Shown here in pieces: positions 8,394 through 16,280 of a stretch of DNA of 51,820 nt (position 1 is the first letter of the stretch; each line of letters begins with the position of its first letter). The DNA is from Chromatiales bacterium (ex Bugula neritina AB1) (lineage in GTDB: Bacteria; Pseudomonadota; Gammaproteobacteria; Granulosicoccales; Granulosicoccaceae). A program made the position numbers and the translations under genes. The notes beneath the pieces were generated by a model, which saw nothing but the letters and a program-made list of their open reading frames with translations, made no database searches and had not been told where the DNA came from. The stretch is from positions 1 through 51,820 of the forward strand of contig MDLA01000131.1 in NCBI GenBank assembly GCA_001730015.1, given 5' to 3'.

Positions 8394-9133
8394 TGCATCC
8401 AATTATTGCGCTTTGGGCGATACCAAGATCAACGTCAACGGCGTTCGAATGGATGATGCGACAGCGTGGAGATCTCGATTGTCTGCACGAGCCGTTTGGA
8501 GAAGCCTGGTATCAGGGCGAAGCACCGCTGTGGCATCGATATAAATCAGGCGATAAAACCACGCCTGGCCTCACAATTGAGAGTACCTGGCAAGATATCA
8601 AGAGACGTGCCCGGAAGGGCCCGGTGTTTATCAAAGACTTTCCGCACTATATCAGTCATCGGTGGGATGAAGAATTCCTCTCTCACTTCAGGCACGCGTT
8701 CCTGATTCGTGATCCGGCCCTGACAATCACATCAATCTATGATAAATGGCCTGACTTTGATGAAGGTGAAGTCGGGTTCCCCGAACAGCGTGCCTTGTTT
8801 GATCTAATCAGCGCACTTAAGGGGGAAACACCACCTGTATTTGATAGCGGTGATTTACTGGAAAATCCGCCCGCTATGGTCGCGGCGTTTTGTCAGGCTG
8901 TGGGAATCCCGTTTATGCCGGATGCATTAAGCTGGAAGCCCGGTGCCGATACGGCCCTATATAGTTGGTGGGATGGTGGCTCTTTTCATCAGAACCTGAA
9001 AGCGTCCACCGGGTTGGTCGCGCAAAAGCGGCAATACGCAGATCTGCAAAGTACGCCAGCGCGTGTGCAACAGGTGCATCGCCGAATGAAACCACATTAC
9101 GAACGACTGTATCAGTATCGGACCACGGTCTGA
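8393..9133 (+). CDS. Sulfotransferase-like P-loop protein
   Basis: 246 residues; ATG overlaps the previous stop as TAATG, so the two are translationally coupled. The N-terminus IIALWAIPRSTSTAFEWMM has the PxSxSTxF-type 5'-phosphosulfate-binding loop, and FLIRDPALTITSIYDKW matches the 3'-phosphate-binding RDP motif of PAPS sulfotransferases. A domain of this kind is found in many marine bacteria as a stand-alone hypothetical sulfotransferase family. It is the last gene of the RpiR-Rieske-racemase operon, an unexpected member for a betaine-degradation set. It may sulfonate a small alcohol or amine, or use the fold for another acyl or phosphoryl transfer. Role is unknown. Confidence 0.75.
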   Translation: MHPIIALWAIPRSTSTAFEWMMRQRGDLDCLHEPFGEAWYQGEAPLWHRYKSGDKTTPGLTIESTWQDIKRRARKGPVFIKDFPHYISHRWDEEFLSHFRHAFLIRDPALTITSIYDKWPDFDEGEVGFPEQRALFDLISALKGETPPVFDSGDLLENPPAMVAAFCQAVGIPFMPDALSWKPGADTALYSWWDGGSFHQNLKASTGLVAQKRQYADLQSTPARVQQVHRRMKPHYERLYQYRTTV

Positions 9134-9335
9134 TACGCGAAAGTGCCGAAATGACAAAGACAATGAGCGGGCTGCCTGCTGAATAATATCGAGATATTGG
9201 TAACCGGCCCTGTGACAAGTGAGTGGTTGATTGTGAACTGCGAGCGCTTTGCAGTAGCGGGGCATTCGTGGCATTCTATATATTTGCTTGTTGTAAGAAT
9301 CCAGTCTGAATTCCGCCTGATTAAGAGAGTTGAAC

Positions 9336-9797
9336 ATGAAAAATAGAAATGCCCTGCCGGCCGCTGCGCTGGCGATGATTGTAGCCTGCGGTTTACTGTT
9401 GTCCGGTCTTGTTGCATCAGACGAAGGGGCGGACCATAAGGTGGCCATTCACGTTGATGAAAATGATCCAAAGCGAATGAATATGGCCCTGAACAACGTC
9501 GCTAATATAAAAAAATACTATGACTCGATCGGGGAGACAGTAGCGATTGAGCTGGTTGCTTATGGTCCCGGTTTGCACATGATGCGGGAAGATACTTCAC
9601 CAGTGAAGGAGCGGATTGCTGTTATGTCGCTTGAAATAGAAAATCTGACATTCTCTGCGTGCGGTAATACACATTCGAATATGTCAAAGAAAGCCGGAAA
9701 GGAAATAACTCTGCTTGATGAGGTGTCACTGGTGCCGTCCGGCGTGGTGCAACTGGTTAGCCTGCAGGAAAAAGGCTATGCATACGTTCGCCCGTAG
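9336..9797 (+). CDS. Exported DsrE/DsrF-like protein
   Basis: 153 residues from ATG 9336 with AGAGAG six bases upstream; a TTG two codons earlier is less likely. A hydrophobic leader (about residues 8-28) is followed by a DsrE-like fold: KVAIHVDENDPKRMNMALNNVANIKKYY, then VAIELVAYGPGLHMM and a cysteine in the LTFSACGNTH stretch. Proteins of this kind are common next to sulfur-oxidation or thiosulfate genes, and here an FccB-type flavoprotein lies 3 kb downstream on the same strand. The conserved-position Cys could carry persulfide. The protein is predicted to be periplasmic or membrane-anchored. Specific partner unknown. Confidence 0.8.
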   Translation: MKNRNALPAAALAMIVACGLLLSGLVASDEGADHKVAIHVDENDPKRMNMALNNVANIKKYYDSIGETVAIELVAYGPGLHMMREDTSPVKERIAVMSLEIENLTFSACGNTHSNMSKKAGKEITLLDEVSLVPSGVVQLVSLQEKGYAYVRP

Positions 9798-9801
9798 GCG
9801 T

Positions 9802-10476
9802 TTACACTTCGGCCCACATTCTAACCAGATTGCTGTAACTTCGATCAAGCGTTGCAGTAATCTGAGCTTGCGGTGTTGCCTGTCGCAACGCCTGGCGTGC
9901 ATCGTCGAGATCGGCTAGAATTTCACGTTGCTGTGCATCGCGCACCATGCTTTGTGCCCACATTACACAGGCAATGCGCTCGCCGTTTTCGACAGCTAGT
10001 ACTTCATGAAGGCTGGCAGCCGGGTAGGTTATGGCACTACCGGCATCGAGTTTGACGGTTGTTGCGCCATAGGGTGTATTGATAGAAAGCTCACCACCGG
10101 TGTAGCTGTCCGGGTCTGACAGAAAAACGGTTATGGCGATATCTGCCCGATACAAGCTATTGCCTGCACCCATTACCGGATCGTCTATGTGTGGTCCGTA
10201 AGCCATACCTCTGCGATAGCGCGATACAAACGCCGCTGACAGTTTTACCGGCAGGCTGAGGCGCTGAAATTGAGGGTGCTGGTATAGACGGTTGGCCACT
10301 ATGCGGTTTATCTGGCTCCAGCTGTCGCAGCTCTGATCCATTTCCTCGTTGCTTTTTCCCTGAACAGCGTGCTTGCCGGCACTGTGTTTTCCACTGATCC
10401 AGCGAGCGGATTGGAGATGCTCATTGATCGCGGACAATTCAGGGTCTGTGAGAACCCGGGGTATGGAATTCAGCAT
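9802..10476 (-). CDS. PKHD-type Fe(II)/2-oxoglutarate hydroxylase (PiuC/YbiX family)
   Basis: 224 residues from ATG 10476 (MLNSIPRVLTD), which lines up with the start of E. coli YbiX; the frame extends to 10518 but would then overlap the upstream gene. The iron triad is His96-x-Asp98 (GPHIDD) and His157 (SLHEV), with Arg167 for 2-oxoglutarate. FLSDPDSYTGGEL and the tail ending LVRMWAEV are characteristic of this family. In other bacteria it usually sits beside a TonB-dependent siderophore receptor; none is present here. It lies 13 bases downstream of another 2OG oxygenase on the same strand, so the two probably form an operon. Cytosolic; substrate not known for the family. Confidence 0.93.
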   Translation of the reverse strand: MLNSIPRVLTDPELSAINEHLQSARWISGKHSAGKHAVQGKSNEEMDQSCDSWSQINRIVANRLYQHPQFQRLSLPVKLSAAFVSRYRRGMAYGPHIDDPVMGAGNSLYRADIAITVFLSDPDSYTGGELSINTPYGATTVKLDAGSAITYPAASLHEVLAVENGERIACVMWAQSMVRDAQQREILADLDDARQALRQATPQAQITATLDRSYSNLVRMWAEV

Positions 10477-10489
10477 TGCACGGTACCGA

Positions 10490-11089
10490 TCATGCGAAAA
10501 GTACCCAGGTGGTGGCAATGTATTTTACACCGGCCTGTAGGGTGACGCCGCGATGCTCGTGGGTCCAGAAGGGTGGGAAAAGAAGCAGTTTTCCGGTCTC
10601 GGGTTTTATCTTTATCTGCTGATGCCTGAATTCTGTTTCACCACCGGGACCGGGTACATCGTTTAGATACCAGATTGCGACTAATTGTCGATCGCTGAAT
10701 GAATGGCTTCCGCTGTCGACGTGCCAGTGAAAAAACTCACCCGGGTCGGTGCGCTGAATTGCATAGCCGTAGTCCTTGAAGCGTCCGCTAAAAAAAGCGT
10801 TGTGTTGCCGCATAAAACGCATGGCTGAGGCGAGCGATGAAAACAGGCTCCGGTCAATATCACGCCAATGTGGTTTGCCGCTGATGACCAGATCAGTGGA
10901 GCGCTTTACCTGCAGGTTTTCCTGCTCCGTTTGCCCGACTCTGCCCGGGTACTGTTCATCTGTAGCCGATTCAAAGCGCTCAATCATATTACTGCACAAT
11001 GATAGCGGCAATGTATTTTCAACACAGTAGATGTGGCTGTTCGGCACAAGCTCAACGGGTTGTGGATAGTCTGGGTTGTCTGAATTCAT
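10490..11089 (-). CDS. Prolyl-4-hydroxylase-like Fe(II)/2-oxoglutarate oxygenase
   Basis: 199 residues. The C-terminal half is a P4Hc-type double-stranded beta helix: His123-x-Asp125 in HWHVDSGSH and a distal His in FWTHEHRG (His179 by spacing), with Lys189 in VKYIATTW as the 2-oxoglutarate contact. YLNDVPGPGGETEF is the usual strand before the distal His. The family hydroxylates proline or small peptides, or in bacteria various metabolites. It precedes the PKHD hydroxylase gene with a short gap, and the hairpin repeat at 11126-11309 lies just upstream of its start, possibly within its promoter region. Confidence 0.88.
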   Translation of the reverse strand: MNSDNPDYPQPVELVPNSHIYCVENTLPLSLCSNMIERFESATDEQYPGRVGQTEQENLQVKRSTDLVISGKPHWRDIDRSLFSSLASAMRFMRQHNAFFSGRFKDYGYAIQRTDPGEFFHWHVDSGSHSFSDRQLVAIWYLNDVPGPGGETEFRHQQIKIKPETGKLLLFPPFWTHEHRGVTLQAGVKYIATTWVLFA

Positions 11090-11125
11090 GCTTAATTAGG
11101 TTGCGTGGTGTACATTGGCAGCGTT

Positions 11126-11309
11126 TTAATCCGCATTATTCATGGGGTGGCGAGGATATCGCGCCGACCTGATCTATTCACGGCAAGGGTTTTCACAGTG
11201 GATTTTCTTCTCGTGTCGAATACTTACTGAGTATTTGCAAGAGAAAAAATTCTCTGTGGAATCAAAGATCAAGTGAGATTCCGTCAATCCCATGAATAGT
11301 GCGGGTTTA
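11126..11309 (+). repeat. Copy B of the ~183-bp MITE-like hairpin repeat
   Basis: Same element as 31585-31767 in the same orientation and 1683-1865 in reverse. The left end begins TTAATCCGCATTATTCATGG and the right end closes with CCATGAATAGTGCGGGTTTA, so one arm has drifted from TTAA. The centre holds a perfect stem AATACT/AGTATT around TACTG. It lies between the divergent 2OG-oxygenase gene (minus strand) and the unknown gene at 11483. The rest of that 393-base gap (11310-11482) shows only a weak GTAGAA/TTCTAC inverted pair near 11320-11355. Confidence 0.85.
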
Positions 11310-11482
11310 GTGCGTAGAATATCACGTCGTGGGTAAGCCGGAGTGTTCTACGGGTTAACCGCAGATGGAATATAACCGATTCTACTGCTGGCATTGACTG
11401 CTTGCCCTGCTCTTGCTGCTCAAAAGTAAATACGTGTGGAATGACCGGCAACAGCCCGGCTCAACCCGGGAAAAGGTGAATT

Positions 11483-12082
11483 GTGGTTGTAAGAAGAATC
11501 AAGGATCGCTGGCATAACTCAACGCCCGATGATTCCGGGCGCCAGGTTGTAGCGGAAAAATCACTGGCCGATCAGGCCAGCGCGCTTGCCTATATCATCT
11601 GGAAAGTAGCGCTCAACAAGGCGATAAATCTGCACGCTGAGGATTTCCGTTACGACGACGACCGGCAGCGTATTGGCGTTATTACAGAGTTCGTTGCCTT
11701 TCAGATTCAGCACGTTGATCGCTTGAGTCACCACTACGAAGTCGGGGCAGATCGAGCAGGTTTTATACAGGCTCTCTGTGGTCATGTTGCAGAGCAGATG
11801 CAGGATAATCTGACCGATATTGCCGGGCCGAGGAACTATAAAACACCGTTTGTAGCGTTGTTGAATAGACGATTCTCAGACTATGCCCGGCTGGAATATC
11901 GAGAGGAACAGCCCGGTTACGGCCTGCTGCGATACCTGGGCCATAGTGTGCTGGAATTAATGGGGGAAGATCAGACTAATCGCTGGGTTATTGATCAGAT
12001 AATCGAGATAGATGCTCCCGATATGGCGGAGCAAATTACCCGCTCTGCCGGGCGGTTGTTCGGCTGGCCTGCTGATCAATAG
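11483..12082 (+). CDS. Conserved-looking hypothetical protein
   Basis: 199 residues from GTG 11483, with AAGGTG (11474-11479) as ribosome binding site. It is a predicted soluble, helix-rich protein with no membrane segment and no motif I recognise; an internal segment VIDQIIEIDAPDMAEQ and many acidic residues suggest a folded cytosolic protein. Codon use matches the neighbours, so it is very likely a real gene. It is followed by a small conserved-looking protein on the same strand, with which it may be co-transcribed. No function assigned. Confidence 0.75.
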   Translation: MVVRRIKDRWHNSTPDDSGRQVVAEKSLADQASALAYIIWKVALNKAINLHAEDFRYDDDRQRIGVITEFVAFQIQHVDRLSHHYEVGADRAGFIQALCGHVAEQMQDNLTDIAGPRNYKTPFVALLNRRFSDYARLEYREEQPGYGLLRYLGHSVLELMGEDQTNRWVIDQIIEIDAPDMAEQITRSAGRLFGWPADQ

Positions 12083-12162
12083 CTAACAACAAAATGACCG
12101 TCACTTCGTGATATGCAATTAGAGATATTGGAACCGATTTGCGGTTGTTTTATTCTGCATGG

Positions 12163-12363
12163 ATGGAAAAACCAGTTTATCACGCAACACTGAAAAAAAT
12201 GCAGGAGTCCGGTGTGTCTCCTCAGTATGCACACGGCTGGGCCACTGGTGTGCTCGACAACACCCCGTTGGAAGAGCAACGGGTAACTGAAGCCTACACT
12301 GCAGGCTATGAAGACGGGCAGAATGCCGTTCTTGATGGCTACGCAAGTTGGATCGAAAATTAA
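12163..12363 (+). CDS. Small acidic hypothetical protein
   Basis: 66 residues from ATG 12163 (MEKPVYHATLKKM); a TTG at 12139 would add eight residues. The C-terminal part contains EAYTAGYEDGQNAVL, an alternating GY/DG pattern seen in several small bacterial proteins. It has no signal peptide or membrane segment. It follows the unknown gene 11483-12082 on the same strand by 80 bases. It is probably real because the frame is intact and the composition is protein-like, but no function can be given. Confidence 0.55.
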   Translation: MEKPVYHATLKKMQESGVSPQYAHGWATGVLDNTPLEEQRVTEAYTAGYEDGQNAVLDGYASWIEN

Positions 12364-12575
12364 TAAGTTTCAGGCGATCGGCGATAGAGAACATACCTGC
12401 ATGGCGCTGAATTTTTGTTTCTGTACAGGCGCTGGCATAAGGTGCATACGTATTCTAAGTGACGCGGGTCGGCGTCGGAACAGGTACAAAAAGGCAAGTC
12501 AAGCGGGCGTATTTACTGTTGCCGCTCGCTTGGCAGGCCGCAAAATAGTTTTTCGAAAAACAAACGGGGGAATGT

Positions 12576-13850
12576 ATGACTGAATTAACCAGAAGGCAAT
12601 TTACAACGTTGCTCGGGGCGGGAGCGCTATCGTTTGCTGTGCCGTTTAGGGCAGGTGCGCAGGGTAAGCCATCAGTGGTCGTTGTGGGTGGAGGTGCAGC
12701 GGGGGCTACCGCGGCACGCTATATAGCGAAAGATTCCGATGGCGCAATTGATGTAACCCTGGTCACTGCCTCCGATACCTACACGACCTGCTTTTTTTCC
12801 AATCTTTATCTCGGTGATTTTCGCACCTTGGATTCTATAACTCACAATTATAAAAAGCTTGCAGATGACTACGGTATCAAAGTCGTTCATGGCTATGCAA
12901 ATGAGGTCGATCGTGGCGCGAAAGCGGTGAAAATGGCCGACGGTTCATCCATTGCCTATGACCGCCTTGTTGTGGCACCGGGAATAGATCTCAAATACGA
13001 CAGTGTTGCCGGATACTCCAAAGAAGCCTCGGAGCTGGCGCCCCACGCATGGCAGGCAGGAGCACAAACTCAATTGCTGAAGAGCAAGCTCGATGCGCTG
13101 GAAAATGGCCAGGATATTATCATGGTGCCACCACCAAACCCGTATCGCTGTCCTCCCGGGCCCTATGAGCGCGTTTCTATGATGGCGCATATTTTAAAAA
13201 CCAGAGGGTTAAACGACAGCAAAATAATTGTTCTGGACCCGAAGCCTAAATTCTCCAAGCAGGCGCTTTTTCAGGAGGGTTGGAGCAAGCATTATGACGG
13301 TATGATCGAGTGGTACGGGCCGGATGTTCACGGCGGTATTGCTGGTGTGGATGCTGAAGCCGGTACGGTAGAGACCGACCTTGACAGCTTCAAAGGAGCG
13401 GTGCTGAACGTAATTCCAGCGCAACAGGCTGGCGCTATAGCGGGTAATTCAGGGCTGACAAACGACACAGGTTTCTGCCCCATAGAAGCCGCTTCCATGC
13501 GTTCTACAATCGATGAAAATATCTATGTGATTGGTGATGCCAGTATTGCCTTTGCTATGCCGAAGTCCGGCTTCTCGGCAAACAGCCAGGCCAAGGTTGC
13601 TGCTATGAATATTCGGGGCGATCTGCTGGATTCAAAGGTTTTTCCAGCCAAATACAGCAATACCTGCTGGAGTCTGATCGGCACGGATGATGGTGTGAAA
13701 GTCGGTGCACAGTATGCGGCTGTGGATGGCAAAATTGCATCGACTTCGAAATTTATTAGTGCAACCGGTGAAGATGCAGCACTGCGCAAGACCACCTATG
13801 AAGAATCTATCGGCTGGTATGACGGAATCACCTCCGATATATTTGGTTAA
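12576..13850 (+). CDS. fccB: Flavocytochrome c sulfide dehydrogenase, flavoprotein subunit (FccB/SoxF type)
   Basis: 424 residues with a Tat leader (RRQFTTLLGAGALSFAVP), so exported folded with its cofactor. Rossmann motif GGGAAGATAA starts at residue 38. Cys72 (YTTCFFSN), about residue 42 after removing a 30-residue leader, matches the cysteine that binds FAD covalently in Allochromatium FccB. Cys192 (YRCPPGPYER) and Cys364 (NTCWSL) match the redox disulfide. These correspondences are from memory of the family. The enzyme oxidises sulfide to sulfur in the periplasm and passes electrons to a cytochrome c (FccA), but no fccA is adjacent. ATG 12576 is preceded by a GGGGG ribosome-binding tract. 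A terminator follows. Confidence 0.9.
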   Translation: MTELTRRQFTTLLGAGALSFAVPFRAGAQGKPSVVVVGGGAAGATAARYIAKDSDGAIDVTLVTASDTYTTCFFSNLYLGDFRTLDSITHNYKKLADDYGIKVVHGYANEVDRGAKAVKMADGSSIAYDRLVVAPGIDLKYDSVAGYSKEASELAPHAWQAGAQTQLLKSKLDALENGQDIIMVPPPNPYRCPPGPYERVSMMAHILKTRGLNDSKIIVLDPKPKFSKQALFQEGWSKHYDGMIEWYGPDVHGGIAGVDAEAGTVETDLDSFKGAVLNVIPAQQAGAIAGNSGLTNDTGFCPIEAASMRSTIDENIYVIGDASIAFAMPKSGFSANSQAKVAAMNIRGDLLDSKVFPAKYSNTCWSLIGTDDGVKVGAQYAAVDGKIASTSKFISATGEDAALRKTTYEESIGWYDGITSDIFG

Positions 13851-13872
13851 ACGCGATAATAGTATGTTTTGC

Positions 13873-13904
13873 AAGGGCTGGCCAACGGGTCAGCCCTTGT
13901 TATG
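13873..13904 (+). terminator. Terminator-like hairpin after fccB
   Basis: An 8-bp perfect stem AAGGGCTG (13873-13880)/CAGCCCTT (13891-13898) with a 10-base loop, followed by a weak T-rich tail (GTTATG). It lies 22 bases after the fccB stop. Confidence 0.6.
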
Positions 13905-13924
13905 TGTGCGGATTGAAAAATTCC

Positions 13925-14392
13925 GTGCTTAGTCCGGTAATCAGAAGAGCACGTCCTGCTGATGTCCATACGTTGACTCAGATAGCGTTCAGGTCAAAGC
14001 AATCGAACGGGTACGACGATAAATTCATGCAGGCCTGCAAAATGGAACTTGCAGTCACCGAATCTGACCTGGAATCGTCTGAGTTCTGGGTTGCTGAGCG
14101 AGATGCCTTGTGTGGTTTTGTGTGCCTCAGGCTTATAGAGGGAAGTGCAGCGGGAGAGGTGGCGTCTTTTTTTATTGACCCCGATCATCAGCAGCAGGGA
14201 ATTGGCAGTTTACTCTGGCAGGCCCTTTTGCAGCGGGCGAGGCAACTGGAACTAACGAATTTGCAGCTGGCCTCTGATCCGGCTGCTACCGGGTTCTACG
14301 AGAACCTCGGGTTTCGTGTATCAGGGCAGGTACCGTCGGGATCAATCGCGGGCCGTACACTGCCGCAGATGACGCTGGATTTGTCGCAGTAA
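13925..14392 (+). CDS. GNAT-family N-acetyltransferase
   Basis: About 155 residues from GTG 13925 (VLSPVIRRARPADV); an earlier GTG at 13904 overlaps the fccB terminator and is less attractive. The acetyl-CoA loop is visible as DPDHQQQGIGSLLWQALL (Q/RxxGxG motif A), with AATGFYENLGFRVSGQ as the usual C-terminal motif B. The final segment PQMTLDLSQ is typical of small GNATs acting on amines or amino acids. Substrate cannot be inferred. It is followed by a 71-base gap and the polyol dehydrogenase, which starts with its own hairpin leader. Confidence 0.85.
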   Translation: MLSPVIRRARPADVHTLTQIAFRSKQSNGYDDKFMQACKMELAVTESDLESSEFWVAERDALCGFVCLRLIEGSAAGEVASFFIDPDHQQQGIGSLLWQALLQRARQLELTNLQLASDPAATGFYENLGFRVSGQVPSGSIAGRTLPQMTLDLSQ

Positions 14393-14421
14393 ATTTTAAG
14401 TTGCTGCTTAAACCGGTAGGT

Positions 14422-14451
14422 CGGCGTATCATAAAGCCAACTTATACGCCG
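14422..14451 (+). promoter_or_regulatory. Inverted repeat just upstream of the polyol dehydrogenase
   Basis: Perfect 8-bp arms CGGCGTAT (14422-14429) and ATACGCCG (14444-14451), 14-base spacer, ending 12 bases before the TTG start at 14464. It could be an operator for the SorC regulator or a leader hairpin; it differs in sequence from the inverted repeat at 17512-17538. Confidence 0.45.
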
Positions 14452-14463
14452 GGAATATAAATC

Positions 14464-15501
14464 TTGTCCGACAGCAAAGCGCTATTCATTCATGGTAAAG
14501 AAGATGTCCGTGTTGGGGATTATGTAGCGGGTGAGCCTCTTGAGTCTGAGGTTATGGTGTCTGTTGCCGCTTGCGGGGTTTGCGGCAGCGATTTGCATTA
14601 TTATAAAGATGGCGGAATCGGCGGAGCAGTAATTGACACGCCGTTTATACCGGGCCATGAGTTTAGCGCCACCCTGAGTGTTGATGTCCCCGAGCTGAAT
14701 ATGCAGCAGGGCGAACTGGTGGCTGTCGACCCGGCTACACCGTGTTACCACTGTGAGTGGTGCCATAAGGGATATCATAATTTGTGCCCTCAGGTGAGGT
14801 TCATCGGTTCGCCACCGTTTGATGGTGCAATGACACCATCTCTGGCAGTGCCCAGAACAGGGCTGGTTAAGTTGCCGGCTTCGGTAACAGCAGATCAGGC
14901 GGCGATGCTGGAGCCTCTGGGCGTTTGCATTCACGCCATCGACCTGGGGCGACCACGCTGGTCAGATTCGGTAGCGGTTATTGGTTGCGGAGGCATTGGT
15001 CTTGGGCTGATACAGCTTCTGGCGTTGTGCGGTTGCCAGCGTATTATTGCGATTGATCCACAGGCCCATCGAGCAGAGAAAGCGCGCGCACTCGGTGCGC
15101 ACTTTGCCGATACGCAATTACAGGCAGTTCTTGAGAATTCGGCTGATCGAGGTTGTGATCTGGTGCTTGAGGCAACCAATTCACCGGATGGGCTGCTGCA
15201 TTCTATACAGGCCGCGGCAATTGGCGGGCGTGTCGTTATGGTCGGAATACCGGATGGCGATACTTATAGTGCTGTGTCGGCAGCAGAGGCCCGGCGACGT
15301 GGGCTGGACCTTAGATTCTCCCGTCGAATGGGCAATGTATACGATCGCGCGATTGCGCTTGTCCGTGAGCAGCGTGTAGACGTTGACACGCTGATTACTC
15401 ACCGATTTAACCTGAAGGAATCACCAGCAGCATTCAGCCTTCAGGCAGAAGAAGATAATTCGCTCATAAAAAGCATGATTTACCCTGCAGCCGTTGTTTG
15501 A
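14464..15501 (+). CDS. Zinc-dependent polyol dehydrogenase (sorbitol/xylitol/L-idonate dehydrogenase-like)
   Basis: 345 residues from TTG 14464, preceded by GGGAA. Medium-chain dehydrogenase: catalytic zinc ligands in CGVCGSDLHYY and PGHEF, a four-cysteine structural-zinc loop (CYHCEWCHKGYHNLC), and a Rossmann motif GCGGIGLG. The CGSDLHYYKDGG segment is typical of sorbitol, xylitol and threonine-type dehydrogenases that oxidise secondary alcohols with NAD. It converges with the class II aldolase gene across 23 bases. With the ABC importer and FGGY kinase downstream, it probably oxidises an imported polyol to a ketose. Exact polyol not deducible. Confidence 0.88.
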   Translation: MSDSKALFIHGKEDVRVGDYVAGEPLESEVMVSVAACGVCGSDLHYYKDGGIGGAVIDTPFIPGHEFSATLSVDVPELNMQQGELVAVDPATPCYHCEWCHKGYHNLCPQVRFIGSPPFDGAMTPSLAVPRTGLVKLPASVTADQAAMLEPLGVCIHAIDLGRPRWSDSVAVIGCGGIGLGLIQLLALCGCQRIIAIDPQAHRAEKARALGAHFADTQLQAVLENSADRGCDLVLEATNSPDGLLHSIQAAAIGGRVVMVGIPDGDTYSAVSAAEARRRGLDLRFSRRMGNVYDRAIALVREQRVDVDTLITHRFNLKESPAAFSLQAEEDNSLIKSMIYPAAVV

Positions 15502-15524
15502 ACCGGTTGAATCTATACGGCGCC

Positions 15525-16175
15525 TTATTTGTCTTTTTGTCCGTAACTTTTAAATTTCTCTATAACCCGATCCATTTCATCATCGGGTATTACCTGCATA
15601 TTGCCGGCAAGCTTTGCATAATAATATTGCTTTGCCAGTGTTTCCAGCTCGACTGCGGCCCACATGGCATTGTCAAGATCTTTACCAGCGGCAATCATGC
15701 CGTGATTAGCGAGCAGGCAGGCGCTGCGATCTTCCATAGCGGTTGCAATGGCAGTAGATAGTTCCGGTGTACCAAAGGTTTCGTAATTTGCACAGCGAAC
15801 GGAGTTTCCGCCAAATGCAGCGATCATATAATGGCAGGCTGGAATCGACTCGCGGGCAATCGATACGACAGTGGCGAATGTTGAGTGTGTATGTACAACG
15901 GCATCAAGCTCGGGTTTCTGGAGTAGAATCATACGGTGGAAATGCCACTCGGAAGAGGGTTTGTACGGGCCTTTCCATTGCAGCTCGCCGTCATCCAGTG
16001 TGACCTTGGCGATATCTTTCGGCACCAGATTTTCATAGGGGATTCCGCTGGGAGTAATAAACATGGCGCCTTTATGTCGCGCGCTGATATTGCCTGAGGT
16101 ACCCTGGTTTAAACCGGTGCTGTTCATTTGCAGGCACAGATCGATAATTTTCTGTCGAAGTTGTGTTTCGGTCAT
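15525..16175 (-). CDS. Class II aldolase/epimerase (L-fuculose-phosphate aldolase family)
   Basis: 216 residues, the usual length for FucA/AraD-type proteins. Phosphate-binding GTSGNISAR near residue 25, catalytic Glu in SSEWHFHR, zinc histidines in VHTHSTFAT, and a third histidine in LLANHGMIAAG are all present. It should cleave a ketose-1-phosphate to dihydroxyacetone phosphate and an aldehyde, or act as an epimerase. It lies 105 bases downstream of the SorC regulator gene on the same strand, which suggests co-transcription and a role in the same sugar pathway as the ABC transporter operon. Substrate stereochemistry cannot be read from sequence by eye. Confidence 0.9.
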   Translation of the reverse strand: MTETQLRQKIIDLCLQMNSTGLNQGTSGNISARHKGAMFITPSGIPYENLVPKDIAKVTLDDGELQWKGPYKPSSEWHFHRMILLQKPELDAVVHTHSTFATVVSIARESIPACHYMIAAFGGNSVRCANYETFGTPELSTAIATAMEDRSACLLANHGMIAAGKDLDNAMWAAVELETLAKQYYYAKLAGNMQVIPDDEMDRVIEKFKSYGQKDK

Positions 16176-16280
16176 TTTAGCTACTTGCTTGTGGGGTCGG
16201 GAGCTGAGAGAGTTTCTTTATGGATCTGGTGGTTTCTGCTGTCGGGCCGGGTTTAAATTTACAGTGTACCTGAACGTTTT

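Noticed and set aside
9134..9329. Small ORFs between the sulfotransferase-like and DsrE-like genes
   Set aside because: They run on the opposite strand as extensions of antisense frames and lack start signals.
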